Positions 40,301 to 52,701 of a DNA stretch of 64,000 bases are shown piece after piece. The translations under genes and the position numbers were made by a program. The notes under the pieces were generated by a model, which saw only the letters and a program-made list of their open reading frames with translations, was not told the origin of the DNA and made no database searches. This DNA is from Baylisascaris procyonis (taxonomy: Eukaryota; Nematoda; Chromadorea; Rhabditida; Ascarididae), in the NCBI GenBank assembly GCA_037389465.1, contig JAZARR010000197.1:5380501-5444500 (forward strand), in the 5' to 3' direction. The stretch's first letter is position 1, and every line of letters begins with the position of its first letter.

Positions 40301-43300
40301 AAATGTTTCATTTCTCGTTATATGTGCAGATATCGCTGTGTAATAATATTGCGAAAAATATGCTTCAAAAAATTGAATAATACGATTTCATCACATTATT
40401 CCATATTGCTTTTCGATCATCTTTCAACGATGTGTTATTGATTTGCACTGATGATGTAAATTTTAATTATAACATTCTTTGAAGGCAAATAGTCACGTAA
40501 GTAAAAAAAAAAGATTAACTGAAATGCTCTTTTTTTTGAGTAGAATTTTTCACCATAAAACAATCGACATGTGTTATATTTAAGATGTACTTAGAGGAGG
40601 AGAGAAGATATGGGGTGGAAGGGAGAAGAGGGAGAGACGGGGGGCGAGAGGGAGTGTTTCTACACAGCTATTGGACTCTTCAATATAGAATATAATACTA
40701 GATTAAAATGACGATATTCTCAGTAAGAGGCTTAAACTTAGGCTTTCATCGTGTATCGCGATGACGTCAATTATTTCTTAATTTTAATATGAGTTGAAGA
40801 GTGGAAGATTTGAGCAACTATTTTCATGCTGAACACCTCTTCATCTGAACATTCCGAATTCTTCCACCATAAGAAATTTTCCCAGCCATCATAGATCACC
40901 AAAGAACTACGAATATTGAGAGATCGGTGATATGTTTTAATTTATTTTGTTTACTAGTTTGAAGAAATTTTGAGGCATGGCATCAACGTTATTCTTAGAA
41001 CAAAGTTTTCATTTAAAAAAAAAAAGATTGCAGAAACTTTTTTAAACGTTATGCTTTGCGCAGACAACTATAGGTGCCCTAAGGGTATTATTCAGTTGTG
41101 GTGCTGTTCTATTCATTATTGAAAGCCATCTCTTTCAAATCACCGATTTTCGGATTCAACGTTTGTATTTCCTCTTGAAAGACGGTTCGCATTTTTGTTG
41201 ATCTATCAGGAATGCATTTTGCGTTAAACTTTTCGCCCCCTTCGAAAATGTACGCTTTACTTTATGCAATTATCCTTTTATCTCTACATCTTTTTAGAAA
41301 CAATTTGTTTGCGTAAAAAATACGAAAGAGCGTGGTTCGTATTTTCTACGATGGCGTTCAATGATCTACTCATCGACCATATTCAGTGGTAGGGATATAA
41401 AGTTTTCCGTTCGTGTTCTCTTATTTCTTGAGTTATTCCATGGATGACAGGAGAGATACATATGCCATTGAAGATCTGCATGGCATCAAAAGCATTATTC
41501 TGCATCTCCTCTATAAGACATCCTCTGGTGTTTATACGTCCTTTGTCCAGCCATTACGCTCAATACGTCATTACGCTCAATTCTTTAGATTTTCGCAAAA
41601 GTAAAGCAAATGAAGTGATATTCTTGGATATGCATTTGTTGTGGATATTCTCTTTTTTTTGTGTAATTATTCCCTCCAGATGATTATTCCTCCATCCCCT
41701 TTTTCACTGTGTCCATTGATTATTTCAGTGTTCTCTTTTCAGATTCCTTTCCCATGATTGAAAGGGTATTGAGATCAATAATGCGAACAACAACGGTCGT
41801 TTTGCAGTCGATATGCTTACCAATACGGCATTTTCATATCAAAATCCATTCACCTCACGAGCGTCTTTTCGAGGAGTTGATTTTTTAAGACGAAGCGACG
41901 GTTTTCTATTCGGTATCGGAAATCATGCTCATTTCGTTGGTTCTTGTGAGTTGACACTGTTCATCGTGCTTATTAATGTTGATATTTCTTTTAATCTTCT
42001 AGCAGCATACACCTGTAATATAAGGCAGGTCTAAAGTGAATCAAATTTTGGATTAGATCGTTATGTGAATTGAAGCGTGGCGTCGGTTATATGAGTTGAA
42101 ATCTAGATCTCATACGTTCGAAATTTTTCTGAGCGCAGTTGGTCAATTGAGCTTATATGCATGAAGCAGTTAGCTGTTTGCCAACTCAACGTTATTGTTC
42201 CTTGTTGTTTCTTATATAATTCAAGGGTTTAACATATTCGAAGCTTTCCGTAATGAATGTATATTTGGACAGCTTATAGCATGAGGAAAAATTTATGCCG
42301 ATAATAAATTTCAAAATAAGCTAAAATTTGGGAGAGAGAGGAAAGATAGAGACATATATCTAAAAGAAAATTGAGATAATATTTTCTTGAAATCTCCACT
42401 CTAATGCTATCCGAAATTTGCTGGCAATTTTTTCTACTCTTCGGAATGACAACATATCAGATACCTGGTCGGGTACACTCTATTTTTGCTAGCTCTTTTC
42501 ATGAAAATATTTGAGATGCGGCTTCAAGCATATACACATTCTCAAAGCGGACCTATGTAGACAACGAGGATGGGATCTATAGGGAGGAGAAGGAGGAGGG
42601 AGATATGACATAGCACATAGAAACGACTGTGCACATTTTCTTTTTCTTATCTATATTCGAAGGAAGAAATCGCAGAATTTTTGATTAAGTTGGGCAGGAA
42701 GAATCGGGGAGGCGGGAATCGAGAAAAAAATTGCTCTAACCATATCGTGCCTATGACGAATTGCATGATAAATGTAGAGACAGTTTTTTGCTACTCGAAA
42801 CAAATTGTTACGAATAGATCTGCGAAGTGATCTAGATTACATAGTGGACATATTACCCTGGGGGTTCTCCAATTTGCCTATGACGTCTTCTTTTAATGAG
42901 GAGGGATGATGGCCGGGGGGGGGGCGTGGGAGAGAATTCTTGGCATTTTATCCTCCTCGGTGAACGAATCTCTCTACTCTAAAAATCCAATTCAATATAA
43001 AATCTTTGTGCGTCAAAGTTTATGGCAGCGTTGATTTTTGTGTGATGCACTGCATTATTTAGCCATTAAATTTCGTGGATCTTTTTCATGAAAATTTTAA
43101 AAATTGACATATCACCCCATATTTTTACGTTCCATTGTTTAAGAAAAATCGGAAGTGCTAATCTACAATTTATCGTTACTGCCGAAAAAACGTAATTTGC
43201 ATATTTCTATCTCAAAGAGGGTCAGATTTAAAAAGAGAAGTGCATTTAATAATATCCCCACGATTTTCGTGTAGACAAGGTCAATAATAGACTAATCAAA

Positions 43301-45243
43301 ATTTTCCCAATATTCCAAGTAATATTCCCAATAATCATAGACTACGCCATCTTTTTATCATCATATTTGAATCCCTTCTTTATGTTATACAAGATTATAA
43401 ACTTGATGAATAATATAGATATTTGATATTAATTATCCAAAACTTCAAATTCTAAAAGAGCCGATATTTTTTAAAATATAGCCGACACGTTTTTTCGAAC
43501 TCATTTTCGATGACTAGTTTTTTTTTTTCAATTTTTCATCTTCCAATGTCGACTTATGCTTCTTCATTTTGTGCATCTCTGAAAATGATCAAATCATTGA
43601 AAAAATTTTTGAAATTCAAGCATTTCCACTATTTTCTAAGATCCTTTACATTATTAAAATTTTTCATTTTCTTTTTCCGTAAATATTTTTTGATTGGTTT
43701 GAAAATAAAATTAGAAAATAGTTGCAATAGTTTTCAATTCATTCTATAGTATTGGTGTGATAATAGGCTAAGTTATTCAAATTTCTGATTCGGCCAAATG
43801 AAGTAAATTCATGTCTTTTCATAGCATTCAGTTAATGTGATGACTTGAATCCTTTGTCAAATTTTTTGCATCCAATTTTTGAGAATTCGATATTTTACTT
43901 TGAAGGTATAATGTTATCACTAAAGTTCTCAGTGTTAAAATTTTAATTTTAGATAGTATGATTTCAAATAACATCTAGCACAACAGTACTGGTTTCTTAC
44001 TTTTACAGATATCATTGGCAATGAATATTATTATAGTGCAACGTTAAATATGGATACCTGTTCTAAACGATATTTATATAACTGTAGTCGATATTGTAAT
44101 TGTAATCGATATGTTGCTGCAATCGATATTTATATAATTTTGTGAAATGTGTAGTGATGACCATCTTACAGATCCATCGATGAGTGCTACCTTACCAGTC
44201 TTTGCAATTCTATCGGCAGTTCTTCTACTTGCCGGAGCAATTAGAATGCGACGCTGGAGGAAAGAACGCTATCAGGTGAGAATCGATATCGTTTTATATT
44301 AAAAATTATAATTACATACTTATTTATTACTATTATCATTATTAGTGATTAGTTTAATAAAAGAAAATATTGATTAGTTAATAAAAGAGAATATCGATCA
44401 GTTCAAGTATCACATCTTGACTATTGAAGAGGGAGAATAATTGGACTGCCTACGTAGATGTATATTTGTAATTGATATGATTTCAGATTTGAATATCTTA
44501 TTGCATATTCAAAGCTGTACGCATTAAATTTCAATTTCATGATCTATGCACTAAATTTATCGATTGGATTCAAGCTATTTTTGGCTAAATTTGATTTTAT
44601 TTTCGGCCAAATTTGAAGATATTAGTTAGTTTTGAAGTATTTCCAAGTTCCATCCTATTCATCCCGAGACAAATAAATCACCGAACATATTTACGCATAT
44701 ATATTTGCAGATAATTTTTATACATTTGTTATATAACTGAATAGAAATTTAAAGCAATTGTTTCAATGGGCAATGGTGTAATAAATTTATTTTAAATGCA
44801 TATTTATTGCATTCATATTTTCATATTATTTCATTGATTTCGCATTATTGCTTCATTACTCATCTCAACTCATATTAGCATTCAGATTCGCAAAATAAAG
44901 CAATAGCCTACGTATTCGATGATTACTGTTAGGGTGTACCGTGTATTGTTACTTCTTTATCAATATTTATTCTTAGTTTTGCATATTGAGATCATAGCCT
45001 ATATATTCTTTGTGCATATTTGAAGTACTATAAAGTACTTGCATTTACCTGTAGCTCATTACTTATAGATTACTTATAAGTTATTTATTGACTGTCATAT
45101 AATTTCTTTATTTTTTAGCATAAATGTTTAAAAGCGATATATGATGTATTAGAAGACATTGGCCAAGACCATCACTCAACTTCTTGCATGAATGATTCAT
45201 CGCATCCAAAAGTAATTAATTGTTCTGTTGTAATTTCATCTGA

Positions 45244-45323
<80 letters not shown>

Positions 45324-46313
45324 CGTTGTTTTATTGATGATGATATATGCATTTATATATGCATTTTCTGAAATCTGCATAAAAGAAAGACCAGCGAGAA
45401 GAGTGTATAGATTCTCTATTTCATGGTCATATCTCACTGAAAATGTATTCAGATTTCAAGTTTGAATATGAACAAACAATCAAAGGAAGAAATGTAGTTT
45501 TCAAATTATTTAATGAAAGTTTTTTAGAAAATAATTGAGTACGTTTTCCTGATTGTAGTCGAAAAGTTAGTGCATGAAATATGTTTGATTATTGTAAGAA
45601 ATTCTTGTATAAATTTTTATTAGATATGGCAGCGTATGCGTCGAACAGTTAGCTGAAATATTGGTTTATTTACTTACCTTTCGGCCAATTAAACCAACTT
45701 AGATAACAAGGTAATGAGAAAATGAGACTATGGGTGATAAAGTGCTTAAAAATAAGAGAAAGGTACATAAGAACAATTTGCAAAAAAAGGCTATCAAAGA
45801 TGAGAGAAATATTAGAAAAAGATTATTTATATTAGTATTGTTTGTTTTAATTATTTATATTACTATTCTTCATTTAACTGTATGATTTTTTATTACATTT
45901 CAGGTATTCTGAGCAATTATTGTAGCCTGATTAGCCGCAACATATGCAAATGAACCGGTATTTAATTACGAAAATATTCAGTTTAGATTCTATTGATTTG
46001 TTATAAATACTGTTGTAATAGGAATTATAAGTCTAGTCGACATTTCAAGTATCGATATTAATTCAGTGATGATTTGGGTATTGCCTTTTGAGTTACGATT
46101 ACATGAGAGGGTTTCGCATTTCAGCAGTTACAACGAGAGGCAATTTATAAAGCTATAACTATACGACCAAATGATCGAACTCCTTTCTTTCAACCAGCAA
46201 CAAGAGTGCGATCGTTGAAATTCGATGCGCTGCAATATCCAAATACAGCGCATGATGTGATTTCACATTTTTCGATGTTTACTGCTAGGAAGGAACCGAA
46301 TGAATTATGTTAA
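24383..46313 (+). CDS. Two-pass membrane mucin with von Willebrand A domain, tandem copy 2
   Basis: Twelve exons: 24383-24682, 25022-25203, 27376-27575, 28559-29497, 29948-30030, 31432-31640, 32949-33049, 33895-34014, 41808-41945, 44172-44275, 45119-45211 and 46125-46313. All phases agree, giving 885 residues. A basic cytoplasmic N-terminus precedes membrane segment 1 (residues about 38-59). Residues about 75-227 form a vWA-like module lacking a metal motif and matching copy 1. Residues 228-540 are a Thr/Ser-rich stalk with five near-identical 31-residue repeats. Residues about 550-710 are the clearer vWA domain: strand FIFVIDGSTT at the usual metal site, then VFMVGICDGASNLGKLAIP and LVDKVIAKTC, the typical C-terminal half. 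Membrane segment 2 (LPVFAILSAVLLLAGAI, about 764-781) is followed by RMRRWRKER and a tail of about 100 residues. Both ends should be cytoplasmic. Such domains usually bind matrix or other surface proteins; the partner is unknown. Exon 41808-41945 is the least certain, since skipping it keeps frame. TAA is at 46311. Confidence 0.75.
28657..29121 (+). repeat. 93-base coding minisatellite, five copies
   Basis: Five head-to-tail units of exactly 93 bases differ at only a few positions (for example GTCACC/ATCACC and AACACA/AATACA). Each encodes 31 residues beginning ETSTIVTETSNTTASD. A sixth, diverged unit follows at 29122. It builds the Thr/Ser stalk of copy 2. Near identity at DNA level points to recent expansion or gene conversion. 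Confidence 0.95.
30821..30888. repeat. (AAAT)n microsatellite
   Basis: A tetranucleotide run with two interruptions, in the 30031-31431 intron of mucin/vWA copy 2. Confidence 0.92.
32057..32098. other. Overlapping alternative stem-loops in intron
   Basis: AGGAGTCGG (32057-32065) can pair with CCGACTCCT (32077-32085). Alternatively AGTCAGCACGAAC (32065-32077) pairs with GTTCGGCTGACT (32087-32098) with one bulged base. The two stems are mutually exclusive. They lie in a G+C-richer patch (31990-32170) of a copy 2 intron and no role is assigned. Confidence 0.55.
32645..32712. repeat. Imperfect (GT)n tract
   Basis: An alternating GT/GC/AT purine-pyrimidine run about 65 bases long, in an intron of copy 2. 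Confidence 0.85.
34015..41807. other. 7.8-kb intron of mucin/vWA copy 2
   Basis: It holds a (TA)n run (37309-37365) and long A and T runs. A G+C-richer island at about 34000-34700 has open minus-strand frames (33890-34423, 34431-34628), and open frames at 35186-35431 (minus) and 36129-36329 (plus) look weakly protein-like. None can be tied to splice sites with confidence. More exons of the host gene or a nested gene could be here. Confidence 0.45.
37309..37365. repeat. (TA)n microsatellite
   Basis: About 28 TA units in the long intron of copy 2. Confidence 0.97.
45246..45321. repeat. (TA)n microsatellite
   Basis: About 38 TA units starting some 35 bases after the donor of exon 45119-45211, inside the following intron. 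Confidence 0.97.
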
Positions 46314-48360
46314 ATAATTCATTTATTTATTTTCGTAGTTTTTTTTCTTATTTATTTTTGCATAGAATTATTAATTAGTTAATTAATTAATTAATTTATT
46401 TATTTATTTTGCAATCGGGAAAATTTATTGAAAAAATTAAAAAAAAAACATTTATTCGATATAAATTTATGTAAATACACTAAAGAAAAATTTACTCTCT
46501 CATTTGGGAAATACGCAATTGACACAATTTTCAATCATCTATGTAATATTGACTCAATGAGAATTATCTTTTTGAGTCATTCACTATTGAGAGACGATAT
46601 AGTCTAAAATGTTAGGATACCGTCTAGGTTTATTCATGTTAGAGAGTTGCCAAAAACAAAAGAATTTAATAATTATTTTTCTCGCATCGTTTTGAGTGTT
46701 AAAAATTCTATCAAAAGCACTAAAAGCATTTTTATTTATTACTGAAATAGCATATATTAATACAAATTGCTCTAGTATATATCACTACTATAGTATAGTT
46801 TTGTGGGTTGTTGTTTTGTTTATATCGAACCATAGAAATGCTCATCACCATTTTTCCAACAATCATTTAAATATGAATGCAAATCACTGTTATGGCTTAT
46901 ACGTGTTTATTACGATATATAGAAGCATAAAATTAAACCTGAAAATGCGTTATACTTGTGACGTACACTTTATTCTATAGAACATCATAGAAGGATGAAT
47001 ATCACAATAAAAGTGTGTAAATATTTCTCTACGAAAAAAATATCGAAAAAGAAATATATAATTTGAAAAACTATTCAACTATTATTTCATTTAGAAACTA
47101 TATAGGAGATGAATACGTTATTATTTTGATATAAAATCCATAATTATTCGTTTATATTAATAGTTTATTTTATATAAATCAATAATATTTACCGTATATT
47201 TTTTTTAAAATAAAATTTGTTGTTCTGTTATAGTAACAAATGTGAGCGGTAACAATAAGAAGATTGTTCTCGAGTGATACGATAATCGCTTCAAGTCAAA
47301 ATAAATAGAGATAAGTTACTTAATTACAATGAAAATATAACTATACTACTGATTACTTCATTCTTTACTTTTCCTTATAATCATATGAGTTGTTTAGCCA
47401 CCTACCTGAAGTTGTTACGTTGTGTGTTATATTATTGAGGGTGCCATATTAATGAATTTTACGTAGACGTGAGCAATTTAACAATTATGACGTCATAATA
47501 TTCATATTGAATTATAAAAAATAGTTTTTATTTAGTTTTTCAAAAGTAGGGTGGCACTGAGCCGAATCTAAATGATTCCATCTTTATACGAATGTCGTCT
47601 TCAAAAGAAAAGGTCACTTCATATATCACTGCAGTAAGACCATTTATCTTGTAAATGAAGGATCGATCATTTCAAAAAGAATTCATGATTATAAAAAGTT
47701 ATTAAATTCTCTTATTTCAAAGTCTTTTTAAATCATTTTAGAAACTAATTTTCAGCATATGCAAATTTATTTAAAAATCGTCATATTGAAGGAGAAATAT
47801 CGACGAATTTATTTATTTATTTAAATAAAGAAATTAAATAAATAAATAAATTGACGAATACAATGAAGTTAAATCGACATTTTTCGTATTTGCATAAAAT
47901 TTACTCAAAAAAGATTGCAGTTTGGCATTTCTTTAAATGTGCTAAAGAAATAGACCGATCTCTGAGATACTTGTGTGTTCAAAATTCAATAAAGCGTTTA
48001 AAGAAATTCGTTTTGAAAAATAGAACGTAGCGTTGGGAAAAAGATTTGCATATGCTTTTGATCAAATACTATTTTGTTTTGTGATCATCAACATAGATGG
48101 TGAAGAGAGAGAGAGAGAGAGAAAGGAAGAGAGGGAGAGAAAAAGAAGGAATGTTGATCCATTCGAGAAAGATGACATAGGCTTATTGTTGGATTGTTGT
48201 CAATATAATGAAATGTTCAATTATGGCACTCTTGCAGATCACGAGATGTTTAATCGTTGAGGTGAGGATTAGGCATACGATTGGGCGATATTATTATTTC
48301 ATATAGCGCATTTGGTGTCTATTTTATCATATTCTTCGTCGATGCAGTGGGAATTTTTTT

Positions 48361-48513
48361 GGGAATATAGGAACCCCTTTTTTTCTTTTTTTTGGGAATA
48401 TAGGAATCCCTTTTTTGGGAATATAGGAATCCCTTTTTTTCTTTTTTTGGGAATATAGGAGTCCCTTTTTTCTTTTTTTTGGGAATATAGGAATCCCTTT
48501 TTTCTTTTTTTTT
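48361..48513. repeat. About 32-base minisatellite, five copies
   Basis: Five units of GGGAATATAGGAATCCC followed by a T/C-rich spacer (CTTTTTTTCTTTTTTTT type). The second unit lacks part of the spacer. The minus strand is open through it (Lys/Pro/Ile-rich), but this is simple-sequence DNA. Confidence 0.92.
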
Positions 48514-50969
48514 ATCAATAGATTATATATATTTTCGTGTTATGTCAACAATTATTGAGAGATTGTTTATATTGAAAGCATTAATTCCTACTTATGATTG
48601 GTCGATTGATCTTTACGATCGCAAATTGTAGTACTTATTTCTACGAAGGCGCTAAAACATATAGCTCACTAAAACATCAAATATTGATACCCGTCGTTTT
48701 AATTTCAGTATATGGGAAAATGTTGCAGGTATTTTTAGCCCAAGATTCTTTACTCTACCTTCTTCTTTTTCATTTACAAGTATCATGGACCAAATGTCAG
48801 ATGTTTTTCAATTTTTACGGGAAAATTCCCAACGAATAAATGTCAAATGGAATATTTTATAAAATTCTATATTTGTATGATAAAATAAGTGAAATTTTAA
48901 ATCATTACACTCAAGCTATTTGAAAGATTTCTTATTAAACGTTTCTTGCAATGAGATTTTATAGGTTAAAGGAATGAAAGAATCTGTTGAATTCAGAATT
49001 ATGCATATTATTTACTCTCATTGACCCTTGATAGTTCTATGAATGGCATAGTTAATCTCCAACGTTCCAGTGTAACCTTTCTGTAAACCGAAAATCTTTC
49101 ATTTATTTTCTTTTTTTTTTTTTTTAAATAAAAATTCTCGTTTTAAATTTTCAACTTGCGGCAAATGTAATAAAAATTTTCGATGAAGAATTAAGTGAGT
49201 AAGTGAAGCTCTTATAAATTCTCATTTTTTTTTCTCCAAATTTTACACTAATTTCATGCCTTTTTTCAATATTTGATATTTGTCTCATTCGTTAATGGTT
49301 ACTGCGCAACTTTCCTGTTCGTTGTGTATACTTTATTAAAAATTTTCACTGAATGGAATTTTTCGAAATTTCTCGTTCTGTTAATTCATATTTCATAGAT
49401 CCTTTATCATGCTCATTCACTATGGTATCATAGGCAGTACCATATTAGACGTTTGCTTTATAGTTAACTAAGATAGTTTTTATGTGGACATGAACAAAAA
49501 ATGCTTGGATAGCGCTGGATGCATTGATTGAAGCAATGACGAAGCAGTTGCCATGAAACGAGGCCGCGCATTGCTATCGGCATGTGAATCGAATGCCGTT
49601 AGATAAATAGTATCTCTTTAAAATATTGCCAGATTTTTCTTGATATTTTTAAGTTTTTCATTTCAATAATTATCTAAATATTCAAAATATCAATTAAAAT
49701 TTGAAATTTGACGAAAAAAGTTTTCAGAGGAAAGTAACAATTTAGGTGAATGAAATTTTTTTCAAACATTAGAAATCTTGTTTCTTAGAAACTGAAAAAA
49801 AAAATGCAAATTTTATGTTGTGAATTTCCTCAAAATGAGAAAAAAATAGTGGAAAAAATTTTCGATTCTAATTTTTTTCTTTAGATATATTTATAATCTC
49901 ACATTCTTGCAAGCCTGGTTGATTTTGCGGCGAAATATTTTCAATCAATGTTGTAATTTCCATAAATATACCCTTAAAAATCTAAGAAAGGTATGTTAGG
50001 CGATGGTAGCTTTTTTTGATATAATGAAATGACTTGACACTTTGGCTTTTTTGAGATCGATTTTGCATTCCTTAAGAAAGAAGAACACTTATGCAGATAT
50101 GATGAGCGCACGTGAGGGATTACTAAAGAAAAAAAAAATGTTGCCTTCATTAGTTGAAATGTTAACGCTTCATTAAAAATGCGATAACGTTTTTAGAAAA
50201 TTAACTTCAAAAGTTTGCAGTTACTAATTGAAAAATTTTTCCTACGTGCAAAGAAAACCTATGCTGAATTCTTTCCTCGTGCATTATTGAATCTCTTCTC
50301 GTTTTTTTATCCTCTTTCCTCTTCGATCACTATGAGTATTCATGCATATTGTGGATCTGAGATTGGTAGCACAGAATAGTTCTGCATTTAACTTATGCAG
50401 ATGACAAAAGCGCCATCTTTTTGGTAATAGTGAAATGATAGAGTGGAAGTTTCTATAAAGCAAGAAATTGCCAAATAAAACCTCCTTGAATTGTTGCGCG
50501 TTTAATAAATGATTTCTAATAAAGTAAGGATCAATAACCGTCCCATTGTGGAAGTTTTTAAAGGTTTTTCAAAAAAAAAAAATTTATAAAAATTCACTAA
50601 AAACTCTTCTATTGTTTCTCACCTGATGTAACTCAAGACGAGGTGGCACTGAAGTTATGAGCATCTTTATTCATTTTGTTTTTTATAATTAATGATGAAT
50701 TTAAAGAATTAAAAAATATTTTAATGAATTTTTGAAAGTAAAGAAAAACGAAACTTTCCCATATAATCTGTTCAATATGAAAAGTATGAAAGAGTTCAGT
50801 TAATTTAGTCATCCATTTGTTTTTATGCAATAAAGGAAATTGTTGTCATAGCGACGTCTCTGTGAGTGCTTAAAATTTTAGTGCCTTTACTCATTTAATA
50901 TCCAAGGACTTCTTAAGCGATAGAGACTAACTCTTCATGGATATATATTCAAATAAATATATGTGACTC

Positions 50970-51147
50970 ATATCTATATTTGTACTTATATCTATATTGA
51001 TATTTATATATTTATATTTATATTTATATTTATATTTATATTTATATTTATATTTATATTTATATTTGTATTTATATTTGTATTTGTATTTGTATTTATA
51101 TTTATACTTATATTTATATTTATATTTATATTTATACTTATATTTAC
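50970..51147. repeat. (TTTATA)n hexanucleotide satellite
   Basis: More than 20 units of TATTTA with scattered TTTGTA and TTTACTTA variants. It produces spurious frames of alternating Tyr-Leu and Ile-Phe. Confidence 0.95.
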
Positions 51148-52701
51148 AAATTTATGTGGTAATCTTTTTAAGAAGAATGGAATGCTTGCGGGGATTTTTC
51201 GTCTACGTTCACTTTGTTGATGATGAACTATAATCATGAAATAGAATATACGTTCTACACGTTTCGGATAGCTCTCTTTCATCGATATATGCTGTCTCAT
51301 CGCTATCTCAAGGGATGTCGTCAACGCGAAAATTCTTTTTTTTTATCATTGTCATCGAATTCATTAGAGTGCTAGCGATTGCGCTGAAGAGTGTGCTATC
51401 GCATAAACTAAAAACAATTTACTAGATGAAAGTAAAACGTATCTTACTAAAACCTTTTAATGCCGTAAGATTGAAAAAAAAAAGATTTAATTACATTTGT
51501 TGTATTCGATGAAATTGATTGATTTCTATTAGCAATTATTTATTTGCGTATCTGTTTTGTTCACCATATCAGGTAACTAGTAAATAATTATTGTTTAATT
51601 ATTAAACAATATTTAAGAAGTATGGAATATTTTTTTTCAAGGAAACGATAGGAATTAAGGAGTTGAGGATTAAAGAAATATATTTAAGGGAAAAATAAGT
51701 CCACAACCACTCAATATATATTTCAAATTCAGTAATTCATTTAATTGCAAATAAAAATTTCGATTAATTCTATTGTAATCTGCGCTAATTTTTGCGAATG
51801 ACTTGGATAAATATCGAACTTTTTAATGAGAAATTTTTCAACGTTGTACGTGCAGAAATGTTAGGAAATCATTCATTCTGTAAATTTTATTTTATAAAAT
51901 TTTTCATATTTTTTCTCGCAAAATTTTACAGTATTTTCTTTAATATGTATTATTCTTTTCATAATTTTTTATTAATTAATAATACAACAAAATAAACATT
52001 TGCATATTGATTCGTTGGATTTAGTGGATTTTATTAACGGATTTAAATGTTTGAATGTTCATCAATGATTTATAGAGAATGCTTTCACCATACGCTCTTT
52101 TACGTACTTGTATACGATCGTATACTCGTACTCGAACTAATCTGATGATTGGATCGAACACAAAGGTTAATTGATTTTCCATTTATATATAAACGATATC
52201 TTTCATCAATTCTTATCATTTCTATGAGGAAAATATAATTCAGTATTAATTATATTTCTTGTTTTGAAGTTAATTTCAAGAAGTATCAAAACCAAACTAC
52301 TTAATTTATCATTTTTATTCTTTCATACTTTTGTTTTAAATTGTTCAAGTTTAAATTCTCAATTAGAGTTAACTATCCAATAAGTTAAAGGATTTTTTAA
52401 TGTATAGAAAAAAATAGTTTTCCTCATACTCTTCACCGTAGTTGATCACTGTGGAACAACGATCAGGTTTCAGTAAAAATCTGAGGAAAGAGAAATTTCG
52501 GTAAAATTCAATAAAATTTGATTTGTTTTTCTGACTAAGCCGATGAATAGAATGCTGGACAGCGTGGTTTTTGCCTCCCCTTCCCTTCCCCTTCCCTTAT
52601 CCCCTCTCTATGTACCTCTATAAACCTCATTGTTTCGGAAAAGTCACAGAGACGTGTCTACTTTCAGTGATATGCAAAGTTATCCAAGTTATCTATTGCA
52701 G

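Larger units (their letters stand above)
46314..52701. other. Intergenic region / undetected first intron of SUCLG1
   Basis: A/T-rich DNA between the end of mucin/vWA copy 2 and the first recognised SUCLG1 exon. It holds the 48361 minisatellite, a GA tract near 48105-48145 and the 50970 TTTATA satellite. The presequence exon of SUCLG1 should be here. A short frame at 49553-49597 (MKRGRALLSACESNA, then GTTAGA) has the look of a mitochondrial leader and ends in phase 0, but no linking exon was found. Confidence 0.45.

Noticed and set aside
48327..48518. Lys/Pro-rich repeat protein on the minus strand
   Set aside because: It is the complement of a T-rich minisatellite with no gene structure.
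50963..51324. Tyr-Leu, Ile-Phe and Asn-Ile repeat proteins
   Set aside because: Both strands of the TTTATA hexanucleotide satellite stay open. This is simple repeat DNA.
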